This document shows, piece after piece, positions 1 through 8,783 of a DNA stretch of 64,000 nucleotides. This DNA comes from Candidatus Obscuribacter phosphatis. Its GTDB lineage: Bacteria; Cyanobacteriota; Vampirovibrionia; Obscuribacterales; Obscuribacteraceae. The position numbers and the translations under genes are program-made. Position 1 is the stretch's first letter. Every line of letters starts with the position of its first letter. The notes under the pieces are model-generated. The model was not told where the DNA came from. It did no database searches and saw nothing but the letters and a program-made list of their open reading frames with translations. The DNA is taken from NCBI GenBank assembly GCA_001899315.1, contig MOYA01000005.1, positions 109,994-173,993 on the forward strand. The letters are read 5' to 3'.

Positions 1-3
1 TCT

Positions 4-34
4 GAAAAGAGGCGCCCTGCGCCTCTTTTCTTTC
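4..34 (+). terminator. Rho-independent terminator of an upstream gene
   Basis: A perfect 12-bp stem (GAAAAGAGGCGC at 4-15 with GCGCCTCTTTTC at 19-30) has a 3-base loop and runs into a short T-rich stretch. It presumably ends a gene that lies before the window. Confidence 0.75.
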
Positions 35-555
35 GAAGAACTTATTATAGGTTATCGTAGTAACGCAATTGAAGGAGCAACAGAAACAGCAATTGAGAGG
101 GACTCTTTCTAAAGCCGCTCTAAAGTTCACGGCGGCTTCCTTTCCAGATTAACTACTAATAGCCTTGGGCTTAGCGAGCCTAGCTCAACCGGTCAAAAAA
201 TCGGGGAAAGCCATAGGTTGCGGTGCCAGCTCTTAGAAACCATCACCAAGATAGGAAGAATCAGCTTCTCGCCCCCTTGAAAGCCTTTAAAAATAGATCA
301 CTCTTCTTTTTAGCCATAGATTCAGCTGCATGTCGCGCCCTAAGCTCAGGGTCCTAAATTAAATCCTTTCATCAAGAACCCCCAGCAGACTTCTTTCCTT
401 TCTCTTAGCTAAATACCCGGTCAAACAACTTCGGTCGACACCGAAGGGAGTTGAGCGCCGGTCAGCCGATCAAGAGCTAACTGAAAGGACCGCTGCAGGT
501 TTCTGGTGAGAGCGATTTGGCTCATCAATGTCTAACCTAACGGAAGGATACTAAT
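35..555. other. Leader region of the MoxR/VWA operon, no gene seen
   Basis: I see no convincing coding sequence here. A 7-bp hairpin with a CGAC loop lies at 429-446 (CTTCGGT/ACCGAAG). The ribosome binding site GGAAGGA at 542-548 precedes the ATG at 556. The long leader could carry a promoter or a structured 5' UTR, but I recognise no known riboswitch. Confidence 0.5.
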
Positions 556-1656
556 ATGTCAGATTCTGTCGCCCCCGGCGCCACCATCGTGGTGCACTGG
601 GAAGCCAACAAGACCAGTCAGACGCCCAACGCCGTCAAGTCGAACAAGACCGAGAGCGGTCGCACCCGCAAGATCATTCTGGTGGCAGACCCCAACAAGG
701 GTGTGCAACCGCAGCCGGGTGAAGTTTGGGTCTGCAAGGTCGAACGCATCACCAATCCCAAGTCTGAGAGCCGCGGAGCCATTTTCGTGCGCCCGGTCTC
801 ACGTAAGGTGGAATATCAGTTCGCCGGTGTCTACATCGACCCCGTCAAAGCGCAGCTGATCGCCACCATCCTGCAAGACCCGCGCCGCAACCTGATGCTG
901 GAAGGCGATCAGGGCGTGGGCAAATCGACCATCGCAGCCGCCATCGCTCGCACTCTGGGCTGGGAATACCGCAAGGTGAGCGGCGGTCTGATCAAGAAGT
1001 TCGTCTTCATGCTCGGCCGCTACATTCCCACCTCCGACAGCAACACCCTCAACTTCCGCTGGGCTGACTCAAAGCTGGTTGCTTCCTTGCGGGAAGCCCA
1101 GTCCAACCCCCGGCGCAAGTTCCTGGTGATGATCGACGAATTCACCCGCATCGACGAAGATGCGCGTGACGCCCTGCTCGACATCATCGAAGGCAGCGTG
1201 CGCGTGCTGCGTCTGCCCACCGGCGAAGAAATCACAGTCGGCAACAATGTGGTCTTCATGGCTGCGGGCAACGTCGGTGAGGGCTTCACCCTGCGCCGCG
1301 AAGACGCTGCCGCCAAGGACCGCTGGGCGATCATCAAGATCTTGGTCATGCCGCAGGAAGAAGAGCTGGCTCACTGCCTGCGCCTCTATCCCACTTGCAG
1401 CCGCACCGAACTGGACCGAGCCATCACCATCATCAACCAGGTGCGCTCCGCCCGTCGCGACCCCAAGATGCGTCTTTCCAAGACGGTTTCCACCCGCGGC
1501 GCCGAGACCATCGCCATGTTCCTGACCAACGGCTTCCCCATCGAAGTGGCTCTGGACACGGCTGTGGTCAACCAATACGCCGGCACCGCCGACGACCCCA
1601 ACTCGGAAGCCGGTCGGGTGCACAAGCTCATCCAGGATGCCCTGGCCAAGAAGTAA
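556..1656 (+). CDS. MoxR-type AAA+ ATPase
   Basis: This 366-residue ATPase is likely the motor of a MoxR/VWA pair, remodelling or inserting cofactors into partner proteins. The Walker A motif GDQGVGKST is at residues 117-125, and Walker B ends in Asp194-Glu195 (FLVMIDEF). Further on are a sensor-like segment (VVFMAAGNVGEG) and an arginine-rich region. The first ~90 residues form a separate, probably beta-rich N-terminal domain. The start has a good Shine-Dalgarno site eight bases upstream. It is followed after 43 bases by a VWA-domain protein, the usual partner of MoxR ATPases. The family call is firm; the substrate is unknown. Confidence 0.88.
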   Translation: MSDSVAPGATIVVHWEANKTSQTPNAVKSNKTESGRTRKIILVADPNKGVQPQPGEVWVCKVERITNPKSESRGAIFVRPVSRKVEYQFAGVYIDPVKAQLIATILQDPRRNLMLEGDQGVGKSTIAAAIARTLGWEYRKVSGGLIKKFVFMLGRYIPTSDSNTLNFRWADSKLVASLREAQSNPRRKFLVMIDEFTRIDEDARDALLDIIEGSVRVLRLPTGEEITVGNNVVFMAAGNVGEGFTLRREDAAAKDRWAIIKILVMPQEEELAHCLRLYPTCSRTELDRAITIINQVRSARRDPKMRLSKTVSTRGAETIAMFLTNGFPIEVALDTAVVNQYAGTADDPNSEAGRVHKLIQDALAKK

Positions 1657-1699
1657 CTCTATCTAAACAGCGCCCCGGCGCTTGATATAAGGAGTAGCC

Positions 1700-4429
1700 A
1701 TGGTCAAATTTCTATGCGGCCTGACCCTCGAAGAACTCGAGCGCGAAACAGGCAAACTGGCTTCAGACCTGGCTTTCTACGCCAGGAGACCAGTGAACAT
1801 ACAAATGGTGGCAGGCAAGCATATTGCCTTCACCTACGGCACCGACCAGCTCAAGAAGGCTATTCCGGTCGTGATGAATCCCCAGGTACTGGAGAAGATT
1901 CGCAATCGAGAAAGAGCCCTCAAAATCTGGCGCGGCATCGGCTTCCATGAACTGGCCCATCATCTGTGGCCGGCCGATGCCGAGTACAAAACTGCTCACA
2001 CCGAAGGCTTCCGCCATCTCTTCAATCTGGTCGACGACGAACAGAACGAAAGACGAGGCAGAGCTCTCGACCCAAGCTGGGGCGCTTGCTTCCAGAGCGT
2101 GTGCGCGCATATTTTCCCGTCTCGTGACCAGGCAAAGGTTTCGACCGGTCTCACAGACGGCGGTGAAGAAGAAAAGAAACCCTGGGGTGTGGCGGCTCAC
2201 GAGGTCTATGCCAAACGCTGGGGCATCTTTGCCTACCACTTCCGCCGCCATATGCCCGACTGCCAAGACCCTGTCGTGGCTAAGGCTTTGGCACTGATTC
2301 CGGCCAACTTCAAAGACCTGGAAAAGGCAGAGCTGCTCAAGCTTACCCGCCAGATTCACTTGGCTCTTTCCTCAGGCATCGAACTGCCTGCTGAAGTCGC
2401 GCCTCCCGAGCCAGAAGAGGCCGAAGAAGAAGAGAAGAAAGACGAGAAGAACGAGAAGCCGGATGAAGAGAAAGGCAACGGCGAAGAAGAATTGCCGCCG
2501 CCCCTGCCTCCGTCCACCTGGAACGTCAAGAAACTCCTCACTTCCAAGTGGATGCTCATTCCGCTTGGCGCCTTCGTCTTGGGCTGGTCCATTCTCTTCC
2601 TGCAAAAGGATGTGGACTTCTGGGTGCAGGTCGCTCTCATCGGCGGACTAGCCTTCTCAGCCCTAGCCGTCTTCCTTTATCTGCGAAGGGCCTATATCAA
2701 GGCCCAGCTGGCAGCTCTGAAAGAAGCCATGAAAGGCGGTTCACCGGCACCACCGGCCAGCCCCAAGAGAAAAGCAACAGTGGTTCTCACTTTGTTGCTC
2801 ATGCTTCTCGCCCTGGGTGGTTATGCCCTCTACAAGATGGGCTTCCATCTCAGTCTCGACTGGCTATTCATGGCCGGCACATTGCTGCTCTTCGGCGGCT
2901 TCCTTTATGCCGGCAACTTGCTCTCGAAAGAGGCAGACCGCAAGAAGGAACCGCTTGGCTGGCTCACTTTTGTCGTCATGGTGCCCTGCTGCTTGCTCTC
3001 TCTGGGCGGGCTTATTTTTATGGGGCGCTACTTCAACATGGGCGAGTTCTGGCTGTACAGCCTTGTCGGCATGGCTTTCCTCGTCATCATGGGCATGCTC
3101 GTCATCATGCTCGGCTCGGGCAAAAACAAGCATGCAAGCGAGAGCGACAGCCTCAGCGAGAGATTGCAGCGCGGCGCCGGTCCCCTCCTTTCACTGCCGT
3201 TGCGCCTAGCCGCCTACCTGGGCAGCTTGGTCTGGGCGGTGACCGGCAAGCCGCTCCTGGCCTTCACCCGCTATGTCTGGCGAATGCTCACCGCTTGCTT
3301 GAGCTTCATCTGGCACAAGATAAAAGCGGCAGCCAGCTTCATCTGGCACCACATCCGACGCACCTACTGGAAGCTGCAACCTTACTTTGCCAGATGGTGG
3401 CGCAACCAGTACTTCCGACTGGCGGTGGTGGCCATGCCTATCGCGCTCATCGGTGTGATTATCTATGCCCTCATCGTCAAAGCAGCATCGATAAGCTGGT
3501 GGTTGGTAGCGGCTCTCATCCTGCTGCTCCTGCTCTTGCTGGCGCTGCTCTGGTTCTTCCGCAAGAAAATCAGCAAGTTCATCTTGAACGAGCTGTTCAT
3601 GCCGATGCCCGACTTGATGCAGATGTTCATCCAGCCGCCGCTCGACATGAAGACCGACTGGTTTATCCAGATTGACGACGTTAGTCAGGTGCAAGCAGAC
3701 CAAGAAGTGGTCGATGAACTCTTGCCCGAGACCTACGCGCTGGCAAACCAGTTGCGCAAATACCTGGCCGACTGCGGCAGTGCGCTGGTTGATCGCGAAG
3801 ACCAACCGGACGGTCACGACCTAGTGGACGAAGCCGAACTCGCTCTCATAGGCGAGTCGAACATCTTCGTAGACGACGACCGCTACCCCAGAGCCTCAGT
3901 GCATCTGGAAGTAGCGCTGGACTGCTCTGGTTCCATGGGTAGTCCCACCCTCTCTCTGCCTGCCGGTGAAAAGTTTCGGCTGGGCAAGCTCTTCGCCATG
4001 GTTATCGAGCAGGCTGTGATCAACCTGCCCGGCGTTTCAGCGAGATTCTGGGGCTTCACCTCAGACACAATCTTCGACTGCGGCGTGGCCGGCGAACGCA
4101 AGGTCTCCGGGCTGAAATGCGGCGGTGGTAACAACGACGCTGCCATGCTCTGGAAAATGGGACAGTCGGCAAGACAAAGCGGCAAAGACGTGAAGATTCT
4201 GCTCATGCTCTCCGATGGTCAGCCTTCCGAATGCTCCTGGTTGTCTCTGCACAACCTGGTGCTCAAGTTCGAACAAGAAGGCATGATTCCCTGGAACTTC
4301 GGGCTCGACGTCATCGAAACGCCGGCCTTCGAGCGCTTCTTCACCGACTTGGTCGGTCAGTCCAAAGACGAGGCGGTGCTGACCATGGGGCAAACCCTGG
4401 CAGCCATCGCCCAGAGCAGCCAAGACTAA
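1700..4429 (+). CDS. Membrane-anchored VWA protein with zincin-like N-terminal domain
   Basis: This 909-residue protein has three parts. The N-terminal region carries HELAH at residues 83-87 followed by NLVDDEQNERR at 109-119, the arrangement of the metallopeptidase-like domain found in VWA proteins such as CobT or NorD. A charged Glu/Lys linker lies near 235-265, and eight or nine hydrophobic segments lie between about 280 and 645. The C-terminal VWA domain has the metal-site motif DCSGS at 741-745. VWA proteins of this kind act with MoxR ATPases, and one is encoded just upstream. The long membrane insertion between the two domains is unusual. Peptidase activity is possible but not shown; the fold may only bind metal. 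It is separated by 21 bases from the next gene. Confidence 0.85.
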   Translation: MVKFLCGLTLEELERETGKLASDLAFYARRPVNIQMVAGKHIAFTYGTDQLKKAIPVVMNPQVLEKIRNRERALKIWRGIGFHELAHHLWPADAEYKTAHTEGFRHLFNLVDDEQNERRGRALDPSWGACFQSVCAHIFPSRDQAKVSTGLTDGGEEEKKPWGVAAHEVYAKRWGIFAYHFRRHMPDCQDPVVAKALALIPANFKDLEKAELLKLTRQIHLALSSGIELPAEVAPPEPEEAEEEEKKDEKNEKPDEEKGNGEEELPPPLPPSTWNVKKLLTSKWMLIPLGAFVLGWSILFLQKDVDFWVQVALIGGLAFSALAVFLYLRRAYIKAQLAALKEAMKGGSPAPPASPKRKATVVLTLLLMLLALGGYALYKMGFHLSLDWLFMAGTLLLFGGFLYAGNLLSKEADRKKEPLGWLTFVVMVPCCLLSLGGLIFMGRYFNMGEFWLYSLVGMAFLVIMGMLVIMLGSGKNKHASESDSLSERLQRGAGPLLSLPLRLAAYLGSLVWAVTGKPLLAFTRYVWRMLTACLSFIWHKIKAAASFIWHHIRRTYWKLQPYFARWWRNQYFRLAVVAMPIALIGVIIYALIVKAASISWWLVAALILLLLLLLALLWFFRKKISKFILNELFMPMPDLMQMFIQPPLDMKTDWFIQIDDVSQVQADQEVVDELLPETYALANQLRKYLADCGSALVDREDQPDGHDLVDEAELALIGESNIFVDDDRYPRASVHLEVALDCSGSMGSPTLSLPAGEKFRLGKLFAMVIEQAVINLPGVSARFWGFTSDTIFDCGVAGERKVSGLKCGGGNNDAAMLWKMGQSARQSGKDVKILLMLSDGQPSECSWLSLHNLVLKFEQEGMIPWNFGLDVIETPAFERFFTDLVGQSKDEAVLTMGQTLAAIAQSSQD

Positions 4430-4450
4430 GAACAATCTGAGGATGTGTAT

Positions 4451-5902
4451 ATGCAAAAGCAGACTGTATTAGACGCATCTGCGGATGCGTCGGCATCAAT
4501 GCCAACCATGGAAGCCCTGATGGGGAACGTGCTCAAAGCGCACCGCCCCCTGAAGGAGCTTTCGGTCTCGCTGGCACAAGTGCAAGCCAGAGAAAACTTG
4601 CGCTGGCAAACCTTCAAGAGCGGCGAGCTACCGACCACAAGTGACCGCAAGCTGATTGCCGCTTGCGTCGAACGCATGCTCGGCGAATACTGCGAGTTTC
4701 TGGTGGCACGCAAGGAGCACATCGCCGTCAAAAGCGATGTGCTCGCCGCCGAAAGTCGCCTCAACGAAGAAGTGCAGAAACTGGCTCAGGCAGTTCTGGC
4801 AAGCGCAGCGGGCGGTGAAAGCAATGCCCACATTGCCGCAGCCAGTCACCTGGTCACCCTGGGCAAGGGCTACCAAAGCCTGTTACAGAGCCGCAACCAG
4901 CATGGTCCCATGCCGGCGTTCCAAGCTCTGGAAGCACTGGAAGCACTTGCACCAGAGCTAGCCGAGAAAATCGTCCAGCTCAAAGAGGCTCTTATCGAGG
5001 CGCTCTGCGTCTATGTTCAAGCCATAGAACTGCAAAGCATCCTCGAACCTATTGCCAGAGAACTCTATGGCGGTACCGAACTGCACAAGGTGAAGACACC
5101 GGTTCGACCGATAGAAGAAGAGGTGCAGCGCTATCTGAGCGAGTTGGAAGCTCGGGTGAAATGGCGACGCGACTTGCATGCAAAAATCTATCCGCTCTGT
5201 AAGGAAAGACTGGCATGCAAAGCTGCTCTAGCTCAAGCACAGAGCAAGCTCGAAACCATGCTGGCTGAGGAGCAGTTCCAGGAGCCGGCCCTGTCTGAGA
5301 ACGGCGCCTTCGCTCTGGTGCACGGGGTAAAGTCCATAAAACAGCACCTCATGCCCAACTTGCGTAAGGAGCTGGGCATGCTCGAATCCTACTTCTACAC
5401 CGGAGTGGGAGCCGACAATCCTGAGCATTTCGACAGTTTCAGCCGCCCGACAGCCACAGCCGTCGAGAAAGATCAGATCGATTTTCTGCGCAAACAGTTC
5501 CGTGAAGTAGCTTTCGCCATGGGGCATCGCAACGAAGCGCAGAGCGCACGTAACGCGCATCCCGACCGGGAAGTCGTCGTCCCTTGCCGCGACGTGACCA
5601 GCGTGGAAGACTTCCAAGCACTGATGACCTGGCACGAAAGCTATCAGGCCCGTTGCCGGAAAGCCGAGCTGGAAAACCACCAGAATCGCACGAAAGCGCA
5701 GCTTCTGGCAGACACTATCCAGCACTGGGAAGAGAAAACCAAGGAAGAAATGGTCAAGCTCTACAAAGGGCTTTGCGCCATGCTTCCGCGCGACATTGCC
5801 ACAGCGCCCAAACCCTGCGACGAACTGCGCGACCTGATCAACACCGGTGCCTATATCGCCAAGCCCCTCGAAGGCGGCGAAGCCAACTATCCCGTCTACT
5901 GA
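4451..5902 (+). CDS. Coiled-coil protein of the MoxR/VWA operon
   Basis: This is a 483-residue, mostly alpha-helical, soluble protein with no signal peptide, membrane segment or family I recognise. The ATG at 4451 is preferred over a GTG six bases earlier, because GAGGA at 4439-4443 is well spaced from the ATG. Long stretches of Glu, Lys, Ala, Leu and Gln suggest coiled coils throughout. It lies 21 bases after the VWA gene and 11 bases before another coiled-coil gene, so co-transcription is likely. It may be an adaptor or scaffold for the ATPase/VWA pair; that is inferred from position only. Confidence 0.7.
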   Translation: MQKQTVLDASADASASMPTMEALMGNVLKAHRPLKELSVSLAQVQARENLRWQTFKSGELPTTSDRKLIAACVERMLGEYCEFLVARKEHIAVKSDVLAAESRLNEEVQKLAQAVLASAAGGESNAHIAAASHLVTLGKGYQSLLQSRNQHGPMPAFQALEALEALAPELAEKIVQLKEALIEALCVYVQAIELQSILEPIARELYGGTELHKVKTPVRPIEEEVQRYLSELEARVKWRRDLHAKIYPLCKERLACKAALAQAQSKLETMLAEEQFQEPALSENGAFALVHGVKSIKQHLMPNLRKELGMLESYFYTGVGADNPEHFDSFSRPTATAVEKDQIDFLRKQFREVAFAMGHRNEAQSARNAHPDREVVVPCRDVTSVEDFQALMTWHESYQARCRKAELENHQNRTKAQLLADTIQHWEEKTKEEMVKLYKGLCAMLPRDIATAPKPCDELRDLINTGAYIAKPLEGGEANYPVY

Positions 5903-5913
5903 GGAGGTAAACC

Positions 5914-7575
5914 ATGTCTACTGTGATATTCATAGTGGCGATGGCCATCATCGTCCTCTTGGGCGCATGGTGGCTGAAGCGCGAACGCGTCAAACAAAAA
6001 GAAGAACTTTTGGCCAAAGGGCGCATTGCTCAGGGCAGCCTCGAGCAGGTGGAAGAAGAACTGAACAAGGTGAAACCGCGCGCCAAGCGTAAGCGCAAGC
6101 GCGCTGTACGTGGGCTGGACGGTCAGAAAATAGACCTTATCGAACCAGACCAGCTCATGCTGGACAATTGGCTCAAGCGGGTCACCGTCCTCGTCAACTC
6201 GCTCTTGCAGACCGTGCGCGAGCATCAGCAAGCCAAGGCGGAAAAGAGCCGATTGGACGAAAGAGCGGAGCAGCTCAAGTCGAGCCCCCTCAACGTCCAG
6301 ACTCGGCTCTGCACTTCGCAAGAAGCGGCCGCTCAATGGCTACAGGCTGTGCGCCAAGCCTGCCTGGAATGCCGGGAAAGTAGTGAACAAGCGCAAGAAG
6401 CGGGCACAGCGGCCGACAAAGTTCAGCGCCAGGTGGAAGACCTGCTGCGAGAACTCTTTCACAAGAAGTTGGTAGCAGAAGGCTGGGAGCTTTACCGCGC
6501 CCCCGAAAGCTTCCACCAGAGCCTGAGCATGGTCGGCATTTTGGTTAGCGAGATCGACCGCGGCTACCATGTCTTCGATTCGATGAAGGCAGAAGCAGCC
6601 GACGCCAAGATCAAGCCAAGCAAGCCCTGGCCGCGACCGCCGGCTTACGAGCCGCCCCAACTCTCCGAAACTGCAGAAGCAGAGCTGGGCAAGATGGCGG
6701 CGCTCATCGAAGAGGCCCTCAGCGATCTGGTTGCGGTCTTGCCACTGCAGCCGGAAGCCACTGTCTTGCAAAACAGCTACAACGCCAAGGCGAAAGAGCC
6801 GGAGGTGGAGAAACCCAGCCGTCCTTTGCAAGACGAAATCGACTCGCTTCTCGAGACCCTGGACCAATGGGCGAAGGAACTCTATGGCGCCGAGCAGAAA
6901 GCAGCCGCTATGGCTGTTCTAATCGGTGGTCGGCTGGACGCGATGCAAGAACGTCTTTCGCAATTGCATGACGGACTCTCTGACCTGGAAGACCATGTGG
7001 TCACCCGCCAGCAGTCCATCGAAAGACACGCGCTCAACACCGCGCACATGCTCTTGAGCTGGCAAGCTTCCGGCATACGTTCAGCCCTGTCCGCCCTGCT
7101 CAAGACCAGATCAACCGTCAAGAACAAGGGCGAGACCACCGCCCAAGACCCGGCACAAAGCCGCGCCGAGCGCGAGGCCCTCACTTCGCTGCGCAACAAC
7201 ATGCGCAAAGCTTGCTTTGCCTTTGCGCAGCTGAAAACAGCCCAGCAGGCATTAGAGCGCGCCAAAGCCAATCGACCGGCATTGGCGGAAGTAGTAGCCC
7301 CGAGCCTGAACCAGACCAGTGCCAATGCTTTCCTCAACACTCATGCCCGCATGAGTGAAATCACAGCCCGCAATCAGCTCAAAACAAAACAACACGGCGA
7401 GCGGGTAAATGAAGCTCAAGCACAGGTCAACGAGCGCAGCAAGCTCGTTCAAGCTGCTCTCAAGTCAGCCGATGCCGCCTTGAAAACAGCCATCGACAAA
7501 AACCAAGACAACGCCGAATTGGCAATTGCCATAAAGGCTGCGACACTGCTCTTGGGTAAAGTCCTAAAGGGCTGA
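5914..7575 (+). CDS. Membrane-anchored coiled-coil protein
   Basis: This 553-residue protein has one N-terminal membrane segment at about residues 3-20, a basic stretch, and then a long helical, coiled-coil region to the C-terminus. A strong ribosome site (GAGGAGG) precedes the ATG. It is the last gene of the operon and is followed at once by a strong terminator. The anchor would place the coiled coil on the cytoplasmic side next to the membrane VWA protein, if the positive-inside rule holds (KRERVKQK follows the segment). I recognise no family, and the function is unknown. Confidence 0.7.
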   Translation: MSTVIFIVAMAIIVLLGAWWLKRERVKQKEELLAKGRIAQGSLEQVEEELNKVKPRAKRKRKRAVRGLDGQKIDLIEPDQLMLDNWLKRVTVLVNSLLQTVREHQQAKAEKSRLDERAEQLKSSPLNVQTRLCTSQEAAAQWLQAVRQACLECRESSEQAQEAGTAADKVQRQVEDLLRELFHKKLVAEGWELYRAPESFHQSLSMVGILVSEIDRGYHVFDSMKAEAADAKIKPSKPWPRPPAYEPPQLSETAEAELGKMAALIEEALSDLVAVLPLQPEATVLQNSYNAKAKEPEVEKPSRPLQDEIDSLLETLDQWAKELYGAEQKAAAMAVLIGGRLDAMQERLSQLHDGLSDLEDHVVTRQQSIERHALNTAHMLLSWQASGIRSALSALLKTRSTVKNKGETTAQDPAQSRAEREALTSLRNNMRKACFAFAQLKTAQQALERAKANRPALAEVVAPSLNQTSANAFLNTHARMSEITARNQLKTKQHGERVNEAQAQVNERSKLVQAALKSADAALKTAIDKNQDNAELAIAIKAATLLLGKVLKG

Positions 7576-7603
7576 GTCAAGGCTCTATCGGCAAAGTCAG
7601 TAA

Positions 7604-7647
7604 GAGCGCCTACTGAGAACAAAATCAGTAGGCGCTCTCCTTTTCTT
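7604..7647 (+). terminator. Rho-independent terminator ending the MoxR/VWA operon
   Basis: A perfect 13-bp stem (GAGCGCCTACTGA at 7604-7616, TCAGTAGGCGCTC at 7625-7637) has an 8-base loop and is followed by a T-rich run. It starts 28 bases after the stop codon at 7575. Confidence 0.9.
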
Positions 7648-8708
7648 AGTGCCGAAATCATCAGTGACGGCATCACCGTATCTGGTGCCCTCACTCATGA
7701 CTTCGGTCATGGCCGGTTTTCTCATCTGTCGCAAGACTCTTGAGTTTTTCCCGGCGCGACACTGTTTCAGCATCAAACCGGCAAACTGACAGACTGGGGT
7801 AAGCACTCAATTGCCCCGTTTGCCGGCCCCTCTTTCTAGCGCACGGGTTACTCCCTAGAAGGCGTCACAACCTGGCTCCAGTTTCGGCGGTGTCGTTCTT
7901 TTACTTAGGTCTCTGGCTTAAGTCTTCGAACTTCACTCCCGCTTCTGTCCACTCGTCACGCTGACTGCGGCCTACACCCCGACTGAGGAGCTAGTTTGGC
8001 TTTGGCTATCGGTGGCTTTTCCAGGAAGCCAGACCGGTGCAGCTTGCTGCACGAATTGTCCGTCTCCCCTCTCCTTCTTCTTCCGATGAAGGAACGGTTG
8101 GCACTTGGGCTATCAATCCCTCACGGGCGCCCTCGTTCTCTCCGACTCTTCCGTCTGGTCTCGGAATGCTGTTTCAGCCCATTACCTTCCCGGTGAATAA
8201 TGTCCGGTCTTCTCTACGGTCCTTGTTCCAGCTTCACCGCTGGTCTGTTCGCCGTATTGATTCGCTCGAGGAACAGAAAGGTGTTTTCCCACCCTTTCAA
8301 TCTCAACATCGGGTCCAGACTCTCCCATCCGCCTGAGGCTGCCTCGGCCGCCTCACTGGGTCTTTGCTCCTCCCCTATGTTGCTTCGCGCAGCATTGGAG
8401 CATTGGCTCTCCGGCACCGGCTCCGGTCTGGATTTACCCACGACGACATCTGCAACCCTACGGTAAGGTCGCACTGCTGGGCCGCCCTCCTTCTGCTTCG
8501 GCAGTCGGCGGGCGGCACTTCAGTTCTACTCACCACTTTTCAAATTTTTAAAATCGCGCATTCTCTTATATGTCTTAGTATTTGCCGCGAAAAAATCTGT
8601 CACATTCTCATACTAGCGACAGCAGCGGTTTTCAGCCCCATGCCCGGGCAAGAAGAAAAAGACCAATTGACAGAAAGTCGACTGATTACCTAGACTTAGC
8701 TCATATAT
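7648..8708. other. Gene-free, pyrimidine-rich interval with many inverted repeats
   Basis: About 1.06 kb without a convincing gene. Short frames overlap in several phases, and none has a ribosome site or recognisable protein. The + strand is pyrimidine-rich between about 7840 and 8530. Hairpins visible include CATGAC-TTCG-GTCATG at 7696-7711 (UUCG loop), a nested pair at 7778-7826 (CCGGCAAAC/GTTTGCCGG enclosing GGGGTAA/TTGCCCC), and GTGCAGC/GCTGCAC at 8037-8052. I do not find the signature sequences of RNase P RNA or tmRNA. It could be an unknown structured RNA or decayed DNA. Confidence 0.45.
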
Positions 8709-8780
8709 TGGGGTGTCGCCAAGTGGTAAGGCATCAGGTTCTGGCCCTGACATTCCGAGGTTCGAATCCTTGCACCCCAG
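8709..8780 (+). tRNA. tRNA-Gln (anticodon CUG)
   Basis: A complete 72-base cloverleaf. The acceptor stem is TGGGGTG/CACCCCA with G as discriminator at 8780, and the D stem is GCC/GGC. The anticodon stem is TCAGG/CCTGA with anticodon CTG at 8741-8743. The T arm is CGAGG-TTCGAAT-CCTTG. The CCA end is not encoded. A T-rich run follows. It sits convergent to the glnS gene, four bases from its stop codon. Confidence 0.95.
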
Positions 8781-8783
8781 TTT

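Noticed and set aside
1-555. Leader of the first operon considered as a known riboswitch
   Set aside because: I could not match it to any riboswitch consensus; only a small 7-bp hairpin is clear.
1069-1623. A long minus-strand frame opposite the MoxR gene
   Set aside because: Shadow of a GC-rich coding gene; the + strand protein has clear AAA+ motifs.
8364-8693. A 109-codon + strand frame in the gene-free interval
   Set aside because: No ribosome site, amino-acid composition like random sequence, overlapped by other frames, and no recognisable motif.
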